From: Crocinitomicaceae bacterium
Lineage (GTDB): Bacteria; Bacteroidota; Bacteroidia; Flavobacteriales_D; Crocinitomicaceae
NCBI GenBank assembly: GCA_024643365.1
Contig: JAHENC010000021.1
Location: 62,001-126,000 of the forward strand
Length of the DNA stretch: 64,000 bases
Reading direction: 5' to 3'
This document shows positions 1 through 10,100 of this stretch, piece by piece. Within the stretch, counting starts at the first letter, position 1, and each line of letters starts with the position of its first letter. Below the pieces are notes generated by a model. It was not told the DNA's origin, searched no databases, and worked only from the letters and a program-made list of their open reading frames with translations. The translations under genes were made by a program, and so were the position numbers.

Positions 1-258
1 GGGGCTCATTTAATGTACCACGAAGCAACATTCACGGAACAACATGTAGCCAGAGCAAAGCAAACCTATCACAGTACAGCTAAACAAGCTGCTCAAATGG
101 CAGAAAAAAAGAATGTGAAGCACTTGGTTATCGGACATTTTTCCTCTCGATACGATACAAGTGAACAGCATTTATTGGAAGCAAAAAGTGTTTTTCCAAA
201 TACGCAAACCGCCGAAGATGGTAAATGGATTGACCTAGAAAAATTACCTTATTTTTGA
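1..258 (+). CDS. rnz: Ribonuclease Z, C-terminal fragment
   Basis: This is the last 85 or so codons of a gene that begins before the window; the frame is open from base 1 and stops with TGA at 256-258. The fragment reads GAHLMYHEATF, then an alanine-rich helix, then HLVIGHFSSRY. This matches the C-terminal metal-binding part of RNase Z, where the final histidine (here in GHFSSRY) completes the two-zinc site. RNase Z is the metallo-beta-lactamase-fold endonuclease that trims tRNA 3' ends. The 3' end overlaps the convergent LptF/G gene by 10 bases. Identification rests on the C-terminal motif only, but the GHFSSRY context is characteristic. Confidence 0.85.
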   Translation, partial: GAHLMYHEATFTEQHVARAKQTYHSTAKQAAQMAEKKNVKHLVIGHFSSRYDTSEQHLLEAKSVFPNTQTAEDGKWIDLEKLPYF

Positions 259-1325
259 GAAAACCGGTATAAAATATATGCCGCTAAAGCAAACATGATG
301 TTAGGAATCCAAACCGAAATAATCGCAGGTAAACCCACATTCATAGATGCAACCGTTAACATCTTCATCGAAAAAATGTAGACAAACACAATTGTGAGTC
401 CGATGGCTACGTTTACGCCAATTCCTCCACGTTTCTTTCTCGAAGAAACAGAAACACCCATTATCGTTAAAATATACGACGCAAAAGGATAGGATGTTCT
501 TTGGTGAAGTTCTATTTCATAGGTCGGAACTAACGCGGAACCCTTAATTTTCTCTCGTTCTATTAAGCGAGTTAACTCACTATAAGTCATCGTTTCCGCT
601 ACATTTTCACGTTGAGCAATTTCCTCCAAAGTAAAGGTAAATGTAGTATCCTTTCGGGGACCATGTATGAGTTTACCTTTCGGAAATTGATAATTTTTCT
701 CATAGTAATCCCTGACGGCCCAACGATTTGTTCCTGGAATACTTTTCGCGGTACGGGCTCTAAAAAAGTAAATGGGCTCGTTTTCGTCATTCCACTTTTG
801 AATGGTCAAATCGTGAATCTGATTTTCTGAGGACGTGTAATTAGAGAAATAAACCATTTCGTTTCCTGGATATTCTGCTTGATAATCCTCCACGGATAAG
901 ATATCACGGTAGTACTTTTCTTCAAACGCTAAACGAACTTTGGATGAACGAGGCACAATAAAGTGGTTAAGAACAAATGAAAGAATCATTAAAAAAGTTG
1001 CGCCAATCATATAAGGCCTTAAAAACCGTGTAATAGGTCGACCACTAAACCAAATGGGAATAATTTCTGTATCCTGGGCCATCTTGGCGGTGAACCAGAT
1101 AACAGAAATGAAAATAATCATGGATGAAAAGGTGTTTCCGTAAAAAAGAATGAAATTCACATAATAGTCAAAGATGATCTCTGACATTGGAGCTTTATTC
1201 GAAATGAACTCACTGAGTTTTTCGGAAACATCGAAAACTATCGAAAGTAACATGATGATTCCCAACATAAAAAAGAATGTTGAAAGGAATTTCTTGATAA
1301 TATAACGATCGATTATTTTCAGCAT
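249..1325 (-). CDS. LptF/LptG family permease
   Basis: A 358-residue inner-membrane protein of the YjgP/YjgQ family, the membrane part of the ABC system (with LptB) that extracts lipopolysaccharide and passes it to the Lpt bridge. The N-terminus (DRYIIKKFLSTFFFMLG) is the family signature, running into the first hydrophobic helix. Further helices lie near residues 60-80 and 100-120. A periplasmic jellyroll-like stretch fills about 130-265, and three more helices occupy the C-terminus, giving the usual six. Length is normal. The gene lies 6 bases after tgt, so the two are probably co-transcribed, a pairing I recall in many Bacteroidota. Whether it acts as LptF or LptG cannot be told from the sequence. 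Confidence 0.9.
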   Translation of the reverse strand: MLKIIDRYIIKKFLSTFFFMLGIIMLLSIVFDVSEKLSEFISNKAPMSEIIFDYYVNFILFYGNTFSSMIIFISVIWFTAKMAQDTEIIPIWFSGRPITRFLRPYMIGATFLMILSFVLNHFIVPRSSKVRLAFEEKYYRDILSVEDYQAEYPGNEMVYFSNYTSSENQIHDLTIQKWNDENEPIYFFRARTAKSIPGTNRWAVRDYYEKNYQFPKGKLIHGPRKDTTFTFTLEEIAQRENVAETMTYSELTRLIEREKIKGSALVPTYEIELHQRTSYPFASYILTIMGVSVSSRKKRGGIGVNVAIGLTIVFVYIFSMKMLTVASMNVGLPAIISVWIPNIMFALAAYILYRFSQK

Positions 1326-1331
1326 ATCAAT

Positions 1332-2462
1332 CTAACGTCGCACCGACAATTTTGGTATAACTTGATTTTTCCATGCAACAAAATCCCCAGCTTGAATATG
1401 TTCCCTTGCTTGCTTTACTAAATCCAAATAGAAGGCCAAATTGTGAATCGTAGCAATTTGTATTCCTAAATACTCTCCCGACTTCACTAAATGACGTAAA
1501 TATGCTTTGGTATAGACTTGGTCCACCCAGACACCACTTGTTTCATCCAAAGGCGAAAAGTCCTTTGACCATTTTTCATTTTTAATATTAATGGTTCCCT
1601 CCCAAGTGTAAAGTAGTCCATGACGGGCATTTCTACTCGGCATTACACAGTCAAACATGTCAATTCCCAATGCAATACATTCAAGAATATTCGTCGGTGT
1701 ACCAACTCCCATCAAATAGCGTGGTTTATTTACTGGTAAAATGTCACACACTAATTCCGTCATTTCATACAAATCATCATCCGGCTCTCCTACTGATAAT
1801 CCACCAATAGCATTACCTACAGCATCCCAAGAAGCGATTGTTTCCGCCGACTCTTTGCGTAAATCTTTATAAACACTACCTTGAACGATTGGAAAAAGCG
1901 CTTGTTCATAACCATATTTTGGTTCGGATGCATCCATGGCCTCAAAACAGCGTTTTAACCATCGATGCGTCATATCCATTGATCTTTTCGCATAATTGTA
2001 CTCACAAGGATAAGGAGTACATTCATCAAATGCCATAATAATATCTGCACCAATTGAACGTTGAATGTCAATCGCTCTTTCTGGAGTAAAGAAATGATAA
2101 CTACCATCCAGATGAGATTGAAATTTAACCCCTTCTTCAATGATTTTTCTTCTTCCTGACAAAGAGTACACTTGATAACCTCCACTATCCGTTAACATTG
2201 GACGTTCCCAACCAATAAACTGATGTAAACCACCTGCAGCTTCTAAAACTTCGATTCCAGGTCGCAAAAACAAATGATAGGTGTTTCCTAAAATGATTTG
2301 AGCGTTAATATCGTCTCGTAATTCTTGTTGATGGACACCTTTGACGGAACCAACTGTTCCGACAGGCATAAATATCGGAGTTTCAATGGTTCCGTGATCC
2401 GTATGAAGTCGACCCAGACGAGCTTTTGAGTCAGAATTTTGCGTCAGAAGTTCAAAGTGCAT
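1332..2462 (-). CDS. tgt: tRNA-guanine transglycosylase lacking the usual zinc cysteines
   Basis: A 376-residue tRNA-guanine transglycosylase, which swaps guanine-34 for a queuine precursor in tRNAs with GUN anticodons. Visible motifs are TDSGGYQVYSLS near residue 90, holding the general-base aspartate, and FDCVMPSRNARHG near 270, holding the nucleophilic aspartate. The usual CxCxxC zinc cluster should sit near residue 306 but reads ETSGVWVDQVY, without cysteine; the histidine of TIHN near 338 remains. I chose the ATG at 2462 because MHFELL matches the family start; a further in-frame TTG at 2489 would overlap the probable -7 box. It leads an operon with the LptF/G gene. Confidence 0.95.
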   Translation of the reverse strand: MHFELLTQNSDSKARLGRLHTDHGTIETPIFMPVGTVGSVKGVHQQELRDDINAQIILGNTYHLFLRPGIEVLEAAGGLHQFIGWERPMLTDSGGYQVYSLSGRRKIIEEGVKFQSHLDGSYHFFTPERAIDIQRSIGADIIMAFDECTPYPCEYNYAKRSMDMTHRWLKRCFEAMDASEPKYGYEQALFPIVQGSVYKDLRKESAETIASWDAVGNAIGGLSVGEPDDDLYEMTELVCDILPVNKPRYLMGVGTPTNILECIALGIDMFDCVMPSRNARHGLLYTWEGTINIKNEKWSKDFSPLDETSGVWVDQVYTKAYLRHLVKSGEYLGIQIATIHNLAFYLDLVKQAREHIQAGDFVAWKNQVIPKLSVRR

Positions 2463-2486
2463 AAAAATGTTGAAAAATAACTGCAA

Positions 2487-2494
2487 CAAAGATA
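2487..2494 (-). promoter_or_regulatory. -7 promoter box for tgt
   Basis: On the minus strand the sequence is TATCTTTG, an exact match to the Bacteroidota -7 consensus TAnnTTTG, 24 bases before the tgt ATG. No clear -33 TTTG is seen at the right distance. Confidence 0.5.
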
Positions 2495-2538
2495 CGTGTA
2501 TTTGATTTGAGAATTCATCTTTGTACTGAAGTTATCCT

Positions 2539-3675
2539 ATGAAGTTTATACCTACGTTTGAAATTAGTTTTTTCACCATCGCATTCCTTGCTTTCGCATT
2601 GTTTGTTGTGGTGCAAGTATTGTACGTCTTGTTTATCTACAGCCGACTTGCATTTCATAAATCCCAACCGATTGATGATCATCAAAATTGGATGCCCGTC
2701 AGTGTCATTATTGCTGCACGGAACGAATCGGACAACCTTTATGAAAATCTTCCGGCTATTTTAAGCCAAGATTATCCCGTTTATGAAGTAATCGTTGTAA
2801 ACAATCAATCCATTGACGACAGTGGATGGATCCTTACGGCATTTGCACGACAATTTCCAAATTTACGCGTGGTAGAGTTGAGCAAAAACAAACATTTGCG
2901 TCCAGGAAAAAAATTACCCATCACATTAGCCATAAAAGCTGCAAAATATGAACATTTTGTGCTTACTGATGCAGATTGCAAACCAACCAATAACCAGTGG
3001 ATCAAACAAATGGCAAGCCAATATACTCGTTCAAAACAAATCGTTATTGGCTACGCACCTTTCTTGAAAAACAAAGGATTTTTAAACCGACTCATTCGTT
3101 TTGACACTGCATGGATTGGTGTTAATTATTTCTCCATGGCCTTGGCGAAACTACCTTATATGGGAGTTGGAAGAAATCTTGCCTATACGAAAAGTGTCTT
3201 CCATTCGGTGAATGGATTTAAATCACATTATTCCGTTCCAACAGGAGATGATGTTCTTTTTATTCAAGAAGCAGCAAAAAAATCAAATTATTCCATTCAA
3301 TTAAATCCGGATTCGTTCTGCTACTCCCAAGCACCAACTTCATGGTCAAGATGGATGACCCAAAAGACACGTCACTACGCTGCATCTGGGAAATACCGCT
3401 TTATTAAGAAACTCTTGTTAGGAATATATCCGCTATCCCTCGTTTTGATGTGGGTATCTTTTATTACTTTGCTGTTCAGTAAAGATCTCATTTTGCTCAG
3501 TAGCAGCATTTTTGGGGTTGTTTTACTGTTAAAGTGGTGGCTGCAAGGACGTTGTCTATCTCAATTGAAAGAGAAAAGTTTTATTCGTTTTTTACCTTTC
3601 TGGGATTTGTTTTATGCCTTGTTGATGCCAATATTGTTTTACATATCAGAACGTCAAAAGTACTATAGATGGTAG
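2539..3675 (+). CDS. Family 2 glycosyltransferase, membrane-bound
   Basis: A 378-residue GT-A fold glycosyltransferase. After one N-terminal helix (about residues 8-32) the catalytic domain starts with VSVIIAARNESDNL. The metal-binding DxD appears as LTDADCKP near residue 140, TGDDVLF near 235 supplies the likely catalytic aspartate region, and SRWMTQKTRHY near 275 resembles the QxxRW motif of processive enzymes. Three hydrophobic segments end the protein (about 290-375). The likely role is transfer of a sugar to a lipid or envelope polymer; donor and acceptor cannot be read. The ECF sigma gene overlaps its last 7 bases, so the two are translationally linked. Confidence 0.85.
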   Translation: MKFIPTFEISFFTIAFLAFALFVVVQVLYVLFIYSRLAFHKSQPIDDHQNWMPVSVIIAARNESDNLYENLPAILSQDYPVYEVIVVNNQSIDDSGWILTAFARQFPNLRVVELSKNKHLRPGKKLPITLAIKAAKYEHFVLTDADCKPTNNQWIKQMASQYTRSKQIVIGYAPFLKNKGFLNRLIRFDTAWIGVNYFSMALAKLPYMGVGRNLAYTKSVFHSVNGFKSHYSVPTGDDVLFIQEAAKKSNYSIQLNPDSFCYSQAPTSWSRWMTQKTRHYAASGKYRFIKKLLLGIYPLSLVLMWVSFITLLFSKDLILLSSSIFGVVLLLKWWLQGRCLSQLKEKSFIRFLPFWDLFYALLMPILFYISERQKYYRW

Positions 3676-4274
3676 AGAACGAACATTTATCGGATAAAGC
3701 TAAACACGACCTCGTGTTGGTTGAAGCAGCACGAAAAGGAAATCAAGCTGCCTATGCCGATTTAATGGATCGTTACCGCGATTCGATTTTCTACATGATG
3801 CTGAAAATGGTAAAAAATTCCGACGACGCGGATGACCTAACGATCGAAGCATTTGGCAAAGCATTTAGTCGTCTCGATCAATATTCTCCTAGTTTTGCTT
3901 TTAGCACTTGGTTATTCAAAATCGCGTCGAATAACTGTATCGATTTCATCCGTAAAAAACGAATTGAGGTCACGTCAATCGATAAAGGCATGATGACTGA
4001 AGATGGCGGTCGCCTTCGCATTGATGCTCGTTCAACGGGATTAAACCCGGAGGAAACAATTATTCACGGTCAACGAATCATTCACATGCGTTTACTTGTG
4101 AGTAAACTTAAACCAAAATACCGAGAACTTGTAGAAAAACGATATTTTGAGGAATTAAGTTACGAGGAAATTGCAGAGGAAATGAACCTTCCATTAGGAA
4201 CGGTTAAAGCTCAGCTTTTTCGTGCACGGGATTTCCTTGCGGCTATGATGGACAAAACGAGAGATACAATTTAA
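3669..4274 (+). CDS. ECF-type RNA polymerase sigma factor
   Basis: A 201-residue sigma-70 family protein with only regions 2 and 4, as in ECF sigma factors. Region 2 covers about residues 25-100, with the DDADDLTIEAFGKAF segment and the FSTWLFKIASNNCIDFIR core-binding helix. A linker of about 40 residues follows. Region 4 (about 135-195) carries the helix-turn-helix LSYEEIAEEMNLPLGTVK. No anti-sigma gene adjoins it: upstream is a glycosyltransferase (7-base overlap), downstream rsmG (4-base gap). It may therefore be a constitutive minor sigma factor or be controlled from elsewhere. The family call is firm; the regulon is unknown. Confidence 0.93.
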   Translation: MVENEHLSDKAKHDLVLVEAARKGNQAAYADLMDRYRDSIFYMMLKMVKNSDDADDLTIEAFGKAFSRLDQYSPSFAFSTWLFKIASNNCIDFIRKKRIEVTSIDKGMMTEDGGRLRIDARSTGLNPEETIIHGQRIIHMRLLVSKLKPKYRELVEKRYFEELSYEEIAEEMNLPLGTVKAQLFRARDFLAAMMDKTRDTI

Positions 4275-4278
4275 CCCA

Positions 4279-4902
4279 GTGGATATCCTAACGAAATACT
4301 TCCCCGATTTAAGTCCGATTCAACTTCAGCAGTTTGCTCAATTGGAAGAATTATATACTTTTTGGAATGCACAGATCAATGTGATTTCAAGAAAGGATAC
4401 GGAAAACTTTTATACTCACCACGTTTTACACTCCCTTGGAATCGCAAAAGTATGTGCCTTTAAACCGGGCTCTTCGATTCTCGATATTGGCACTGGAGGC
4501 GGCTTCCCAGGAATTCCATTAGCCATTTTATTCCCGGAAACTTCCTTTGTCTTAGTTGACTCCATTGGTAAAAAAATCAAAGTAGTTACAGAAGTTGCTA
4601 CTGCACTCGGATTAACGAACGTAAGCGCTCATCATGCACGAGCAGAGGAAATAAAAGGTGATTTTGACTTCATTGTTAGCCGGGCGGTAACTCAAATGCC
4701 CATCTTTTTAACTTGGGTAAAAGGCAAAGTGAAAAAGAAATCTGAGCATGACTTAGTGAACGGAATTCTTTACCTAAAAGGAGGAGATTTAACGGAGGAA
4801 ATGAAACCTGTGAAACATTTACATAAAGAATTTTTACTCTCTGACACCTTTGAAGAATCCTTTTTCGAGACGAAAAAAGTGATCTACGTTAAACTAAGAT
4901 AA
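4279..4902 (+). CDS. rsmG: 16S rRNA (guanine-527-N7)-methyltransferase
   Basis: A 207-residue Rossmann-fold methyltransferase of the RsmG/GidB family, which methylates G527 of 16S rRNA with S-adenosylmethionine. The SAM loop is ILDIGTGGGFPGIPLA near residues 68-83, followed by the acidic strand end FVLVDSIGKK. SRAVTQMP near 137 is the family's conserved motif. Start is GTG at 4279, four bases after the sigma factor stop; the N-terminus MDILTKYFPDLS fits the family, and no ATG is better placed. The 3' end overlaps the convergent apaG by 9 bases. Confidence 0.95.
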   Translation: MDILTKYFPDLSPIQLQQFAQLEELYTFWNAQINVISRKDTENFYTHHVLHSLGIAKVCAFKPGSSILDIGTGGGFPGIPLAILFPETSFVLVDSIGKKIKVVTEVATALGLTNVSAHHARAEEIKGDFDFIVSRAVTQMPIFLTWVKGKVKKKSEHDLVNGILYLKGGDLTEEMKPVKHLHKEFLLSDTFEESFFETKKVIYVKLR

Positions 4903-5280
4903 TAAGGCCGGGAACTCCAGTGTAAAAAGCGGAATAGGAACAGAAAACAACTGTTCTGTGGACATATCTTGAAACGTGTAAAACCCACTCATTCGTCCAA
5001 TAGGAAGCCAAAATTCACATCCACTTACGTATTCAAATTGTTCTCCTGCTTTGATAATCGGTTGTTCTCCAACCACACCTGGACCATCAACATGTTGAAT
5101 GCCAAAAACCAAATGCTCAACCATCCAATGACGATGAAGTAATTGAATCGAATCACTTCCGTTATTTTCGATGGAAATTCTGTAATTAAAGAAATATTGA
5201 CTGTCTTCCGGATTCGATAAGTCCGCACGGAACCACGTTTTAACATGAATGTTAACAGTAGAAATGATTTTATTTCTCAT
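4894..5280 (-). CDS. apaG: ApaG domain protein
   Basis: A 128-residue single-domain protein of the ApaG family, a small immunoglobulin-like beta-sandwich. In enterobacteria it is linked to Co/Mg homeostasis and diadenosine tetraphosphate, but its biochemical role is not settled. The conserved glycine-rich stretch VDGPGVVGEQP is near residue 65, followed by EYVSGCEFWLPIGRMSG. Start is ATG at 5280; a TTG nine bases further upstream also gives an open frame but adds only MNI. It ends the porU-porV-ispF run of minus-strand genes, 55 bases after ispF, and overlaps the convergent rsmG. Confidence 0.92.
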   Translation of the reverse strand: MRNKIISTVNIHVKTWFRADLSNPEDSQYFFNYRISIENNGSDSIQLLHRHWMVEHLVFGIQHVDGPGVVGEQPIIKAGEQFEYVSGCEFWLPIGRMSGFYTFQDMSTEQLFSVPIPLFTLEFPALLS

Positions 5281-5335
5281 GATGTTCAATTCAAATTAAC
5301 GTTAGAATAATGAAAACAACTCCGACAATTGGACC

Positions 5336-5812
5336 TTATTTCTGCAGTAAACAACTCGAATATGCCTTTATCGCGCGTCCTTCTCCAAATGAATCCACTA
5401 ATTCATGCGTTGTTGCCTTAATAGACACCGCATCAATATCCACATTTAATATTTCAGAAATTATTTGACACATTTCAGGAATATGAGGATTCAATTTTGG
5501 TCTTTCTAAAATTACCGTAGAATCAACATTAACTACATGATATCCTTTTTCATTGACAAGTTTCATCACCTCCGTTAGTAGTATTTTTGAATCTATCCCT
5601 TTGTATTTAGGGTCCTTATCAGAAAAATGATATCCAATATCACGTAGATTTGCTGCACCTAACAAGGCATCACAAATTGCATGTAAAAGCACGTCTGCAT
5701 CGGAATGACCAACGGCCCCAAAATCGGATTCAATTTTCTTTCCACCAATGAAAAGATCGTAGCCTTCAGCTAGACGATGAACATCAACGCCATATCCAAT
5801 TCGAATCTGCAT
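5336..5812 (-). CDS. ispF: 2-C-methyl-D-erythritol 2,4-cyclodiphosphate synthase
   Basis: A 158-residue IspF, the MEP-pathway enzyme that cyclises CDP-ME-2-phosphate to MEcPP for isoprenoid synthesis. Zinc ligands are visible in GYGVDVHRL (Asp and His, residues 6-14) and in GHSDADVLLHAICDAL near 43. DIGYHFSDKDPKYKG near 62 is the conserved loop. The length is standard. The ATG at 5812 is chosen over one 39 bases upstream because MQIRIGYGVDVHRL is the canonical start and the upstream version would run into porV. porV stops one base upstream, so ispF is very probably translated from the porU-porV transcript. Confidence 0.97.
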   Translation of the reverse strand: MQIRIGYGVDVHRLAEGYDLFIGGKKIESDFGAVGHSDADVLLHAICDALLGAANLRDIGYHFSDKDPKYKGIDSKILLTEVMKLVNEKGYHVVNVDSTVILERPKLNPHIPEMCQIISEILNVDIDAVSIKATTHELVDSFGEGRAIKAYSSCLLQK

Positions 5813-5813
5813 T

Positions 5814-7088
5814 TTAAATTCCACTTGGTGTTGATCCACCAGTGCGTCCAAGATTCAATCTAAGCGTGAAACGCAAGGTGTTTGCTAATGGACTTTGTCT
5901 GCCGCTCACGGATGCGAGGTAAGAGAAATCTATGGAGAACATGTTATATTTCAAACTTGCACCAAAATTTAAAAATTGACGGTTACCCTTGTTTCTATTT
6001 TCATAGAACATTCCTGTTCTGAAAGCTAGTACATCATTGTACCACCATTCAATCCCACCCGCGATGTTAATTTCCGTCAATTCTTCTTTCAATTTGGAAC
6101 CTTTAACCACCGCGTAAGAACCATCATTGTTTTGAATATAATCACCATTTTCATCCTTTGATACGACCCCAGGGGCGTCGTAAAACGATTGAAGAATTCC
6201 ATTGATAATTCCTACATCTCCATCCATTCCAGATAACATCGTGTAGCTTCCATTCACGTTATCATAAAATGCTGGTGTTGGCACAAGTAACTTCTGAAGA
6301 TCTATGGCAAATGTTACCTTATTGTAATCATCAAACTCTGCTTCGAAAGCATTGCCAATTTTCAAATTCATGGGAATAAAGTCTCGTTTTGACAATTCAG
6401 AATAAGCCACTTTATTACCTAGATTGTTCAAGGTTGTAGCAAATGTGTATGTACCATCTGTATTTCCGATTTTCGCATCATCGTTTCGATACGTAATAGA
6501 GAAATCTGCTGCTCCGACTACACCTGCCTTCGTATTTACCCCACCAACAGTTAAACCACCGGTTAGATTTGAATAAGCAAACTTACCGTTGATTCCAATA
6601 CTTAACTTCTTTGCTAAACGAAAAGCATAGGCTCCAGTTAATTCAAATTCACTCGGTTTGTCATCTCGAAGTACATTTCCACTAATATCCGTAAAGGTAA
6701 TTTCACCCAAACTAAAGTAGCGCAAAGAACCGCCGATGGTATGTATTTTGTTGATGCGATAGTAGCCTGCTAAATAGGATAAACTAATGTCGTTGGTTAA
6801 TTGGCGTAACCAAGGCGTGTAGGACAAACTTAATTCTGACTTCTCTTTAGCAAAACTCAACATGGAAGTATTCCAGTAGACAGAAGTAGAAGTAGGACTT
6901 AAAGCAGTTCCCGCATCCCCCATTCCACCGGCTCTGGAATCCGGTGTAATTGCCATGAAAGGCAAGGCAGTTGTGATGGTATTTAATTGCAAGTCATTAT
7001 CCGTTACACCTGATCCTCCACCATTTGGTTGAGCATAGACTAGAAAAGAAGAATAACAGAATGATAAAACGAAAAAAACGTGCTTCAT
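5814..7088 (-). CDS. porV: Type IX secretion outer-membrane protein PorV
   Basis: A 424-residue FadL-type beta-barrel. PorV (LptO) shuttles type IX cargo from the translocon to the PorU sortase at the cell surface. A signal peptide ends near FLVYAQ, then comes the family hallmark ALPFMAITPDSRAGGMGD near residue 45, followed by STSVYWNTS. The rest is alternating beta-strand with a long loop around residues 285-345. The C-terminus is short and glycine/proline-rich rather than ending on an aromatic residue. ATG at 7088 is chosen over a TTG at 7097. It lies 58 bases after porU on the same strand and one base before ispF. Confidence 0.95.
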   Translation of the reverse strand: MKHVFFVLSFCYSSFLVYAQPNGGGSGVTDNDLQLNTITTALPFMAITPDSRAGGMGDAGTALSPTSTSVYWNTSMLSFAKEKSELSLSYTPWLRQLTNDISLSYLAGYYRINKIHTIGGSLRYFSLGEITFTDISGNVLRDDKPSEFELTGAYAFRLAKKLSIGINGKFAYSNLTGGLTVGGVNTKAGVVGAADFSITYRNDDAKIGNTDGTYTFATTLNNLGNKVAYSELSKRDFIPMNLKIGNAFEAEFDDYNKVTFAIDLQKLLVPTPAFYDNVNGSYTMLSGMDGDVGIINGILQSFYDAPGVVSKDENGDYIQNNDGSYAVVKGSKLKEELTEINIAGGIEWWYNDVLAFRTGMFYENRNKGNRQFLNFGASLKYNMFSIDFSYLASVSGRQSPLANTLRFTLRLNLGRTGGSTPSGI

Positions 7089-7146
7089 AAATAACAATGC
7101 TTAATGATTCGTAAATATACGAAAAACTAGGTTTTTTATTGTGGAA

Positions 7147-10100
7147 TCACTTCAAAATAACCAATTTCTCTGTTTTTTCGGCTGTTTGACCATCGATATT
7201 TTTCACTTTTAAGCGATAAACATAAACTCCTTTTGCCAGTTGATCTCCAAAATCATCCTTTCCATCCCATTCGATGCCCTCAGATCGAAACCCTTGAGTT
7301 TGTACTTGTTGCTGAATCGTTTTAACAAGTCTGCCAGAAATGGTATATACTTGAACTTGCACATCAAGTTGGTTACATGATTGATTATGCTCAAACATAA
7401 ACTCAGTGCGGGTGGTAAACGGATTTGGGTAATTGTACACATGATCCAAGACCGGAACTTCCTTTTCCTGAACGATGAAATCAATTTTTGCGGTACCAGA
7501 ATTATTATTCACATCCCAAACTTTCAATTCAACGGTATGCTTTCCTTTAGATAATCCTTGAAACTGGTACCTCACCTCTCCATTTTGATAATCGTTAAGT
7601 CCAGCTGAATAAAAATCATTTAAAACAAATGGATTACTAGATTCACCATCGAGGACCGCAACGATGTCGTGCCCAATCCCATTTCCAACCGTATTTATTC
7701 CATTTTCATCAAAAACCTTAGCAAATAAAACAGGATTTGCATCTGTTATACTTCCCGAAATAAATGCTTCATCATTCATATACAATTGAATAGTTGGAGC
7801 AATATCATCGTTTAGTCCAATCGGATTAATACCACCGATGATTAACATCGTATCAAATCCCTGCGCATCAGTAATGGCACTGTTACCGTAATAACTGATT
7901 TTCCCTAATCCATAATTTAACGCAATATCCTTTGGTACGATAAACTCAAAATCAAAATATCCATTGACAATACTGGCTTTTCCACGGTATATTTTATTAC
8001 GCTGTTGTTGAAAACTCAATACTTGAGGTGGATCTTGACCAAGTGTTTGTTGGGTTTTAAACTTGTCAAAAATCGTTGGCGTCAACTCCCCATTCCATGT
8101 GTTAAGGATCGAACCATTCCAATCTTCCATGTGTCCTTTGATTCGAACTTTACTTAAGGCATTAATTGTATCGATTTGAACGAGTGGACTTATACCATTG
8201 ATACTATCCGTAATGATGCGATATCTAGGTAATGCTATGCGCAAAGCTGGATCTCCAATCAAGGTGAAACTTCGTTTATTACCGCTTGACCCTGAATTAT
8301 TCTTTGTTAACATCGAAATTTCACCAAAGGATTTCGGATTCCCGGCAGCATCTCTTTCAAATACCTGCTGATAAAAAGCATCTCCTGTCACTTCGTTCAC
8401 GCTAATATAGACAGCTCTAGTAGTCGTCATTAAGGCAATCGAGGATCCAGTTGGATTTAAAAAGGCCCATTCTCCAGCCGAAACACGTTTTGGATCATCG
8501 TATCTGGTAAACTCACAAGTCGCAGAAACGAAAAGATTCAGGGCGTTTATGTTATTCCATGACTGAATTTGCGGGATCGTAACAATGCGTTCCTCGGCTA
8601 AACCAACCTCTCCCCCATGCCCAACATAATTGATCATCACAATACCACGTTGAACCCTATCGGTAATGGACTCAGATAATGCAGGAAAACGTATTCCACC
8701 TGTAGTGATAACCATTGGAAAAGCATCCATGTACAATTTCTCACCATTCATTTCACGGTGATTTAACTTGACATAATTATATTGTGGCTCTGCGTTATCA
8801 TCGATAAATTGATTCGATGGATCATTATCAGCTATTTGAACAAACTTTAATCGCCAATCTCCAAAAGTTGAACTCAAGTCGGTTGAACCCAAGCAACAAG
8901 AGGAATTATTTGGATAAAGGTCTGACCCATTTTTGAGGTAATGTTCGACTTTGTCCACTTGTTGTTTCGCTTGGATGTTATCACTTACGATAAAGCGTCC
9001 AACACCTACATCCAACAAGTCCGTACTTGAAAATCCTTCATTATCGCCTAGAATTCCAAAGTAATCATCGGATACGAGTGCGTCAATATGATTTTCACTA
9101 ATAACCGCCTGATAAGTTGGGATAAAATTATTGTTGTTGTCCACTCGGTTTTTAGGGTCATATGTTCCATCGCCAAACAACAAAAGGTATTTAGGTTTTG
9201 ATGTAGGGTCGTTTTGAAGCGCGCGATCATAGAACATTTTGGCAAACATTCGTATTGCAGTTGCATCCTGCATTCCAGAACTAAACTCGTTATAAACTTG
9301 CATGACATTTACCACATGAACAACTAATCCTTCCGCGCGGTGAAGATCAGCCAATCTATTCGCTTGGGATAAAAAATCAGGATGGGAAACAATAAGATAG
9401 TCCGCTTGCTCCAGGCCATGTAGATTTTGATTGTTTACTGCCCCTACTCTTTCTGGTGTGAAAAATGAACTTCCATTTGATGCGACAAACTCTTTTAAAC
9501 CGCCCTCTGACTTAAAGGATTTATAGTTTCCATTTGCGCTCACAAACATTTTTTTTGGCACATGTCTATCCGTAATATCCCAAACAAATCCACTTGAAGG
9601 TAATCCAGTAATGTCATAGGAAACAAGTTGATTACTTGGAATATTCTTCACCCTAAATCCAAATTGAGTTCCATAAAAAACCAATTTTCTTTTGGTGCTT
9701 AGAAAGATTCTATCCAGATAAGTTAATGTTAACGGAGATTGACGCGATACACTTAGTTTCAAGGCAATGGACGATGGCGGATTATTCATTGAAAACTTGT
9801 ATTCACCCCTTGAAAATTCCTTTGAATTAATTGGTAAAATATTCGTAAATAAATTCTGTCCATTGACACTTGCATTAATCGTATTTAATAGAGTGTTGTA
9901 AGGGCAATTCGAAGCGATATCTAGTTTAAAGTCCAATTTTGCCGTGTCTAAGTTTGGAATAGAGAAATTGAAGGTTCTATCCAGTTCCACGTCGAACAAT
10001 TCACCGTACCATTTCTGACCACCTTCAACAAGGTTAACCACATCATTTTCATAACCTTCCCGAAAGTCATAGGAACTAATTGTCGTATCTGCAGGTATGT

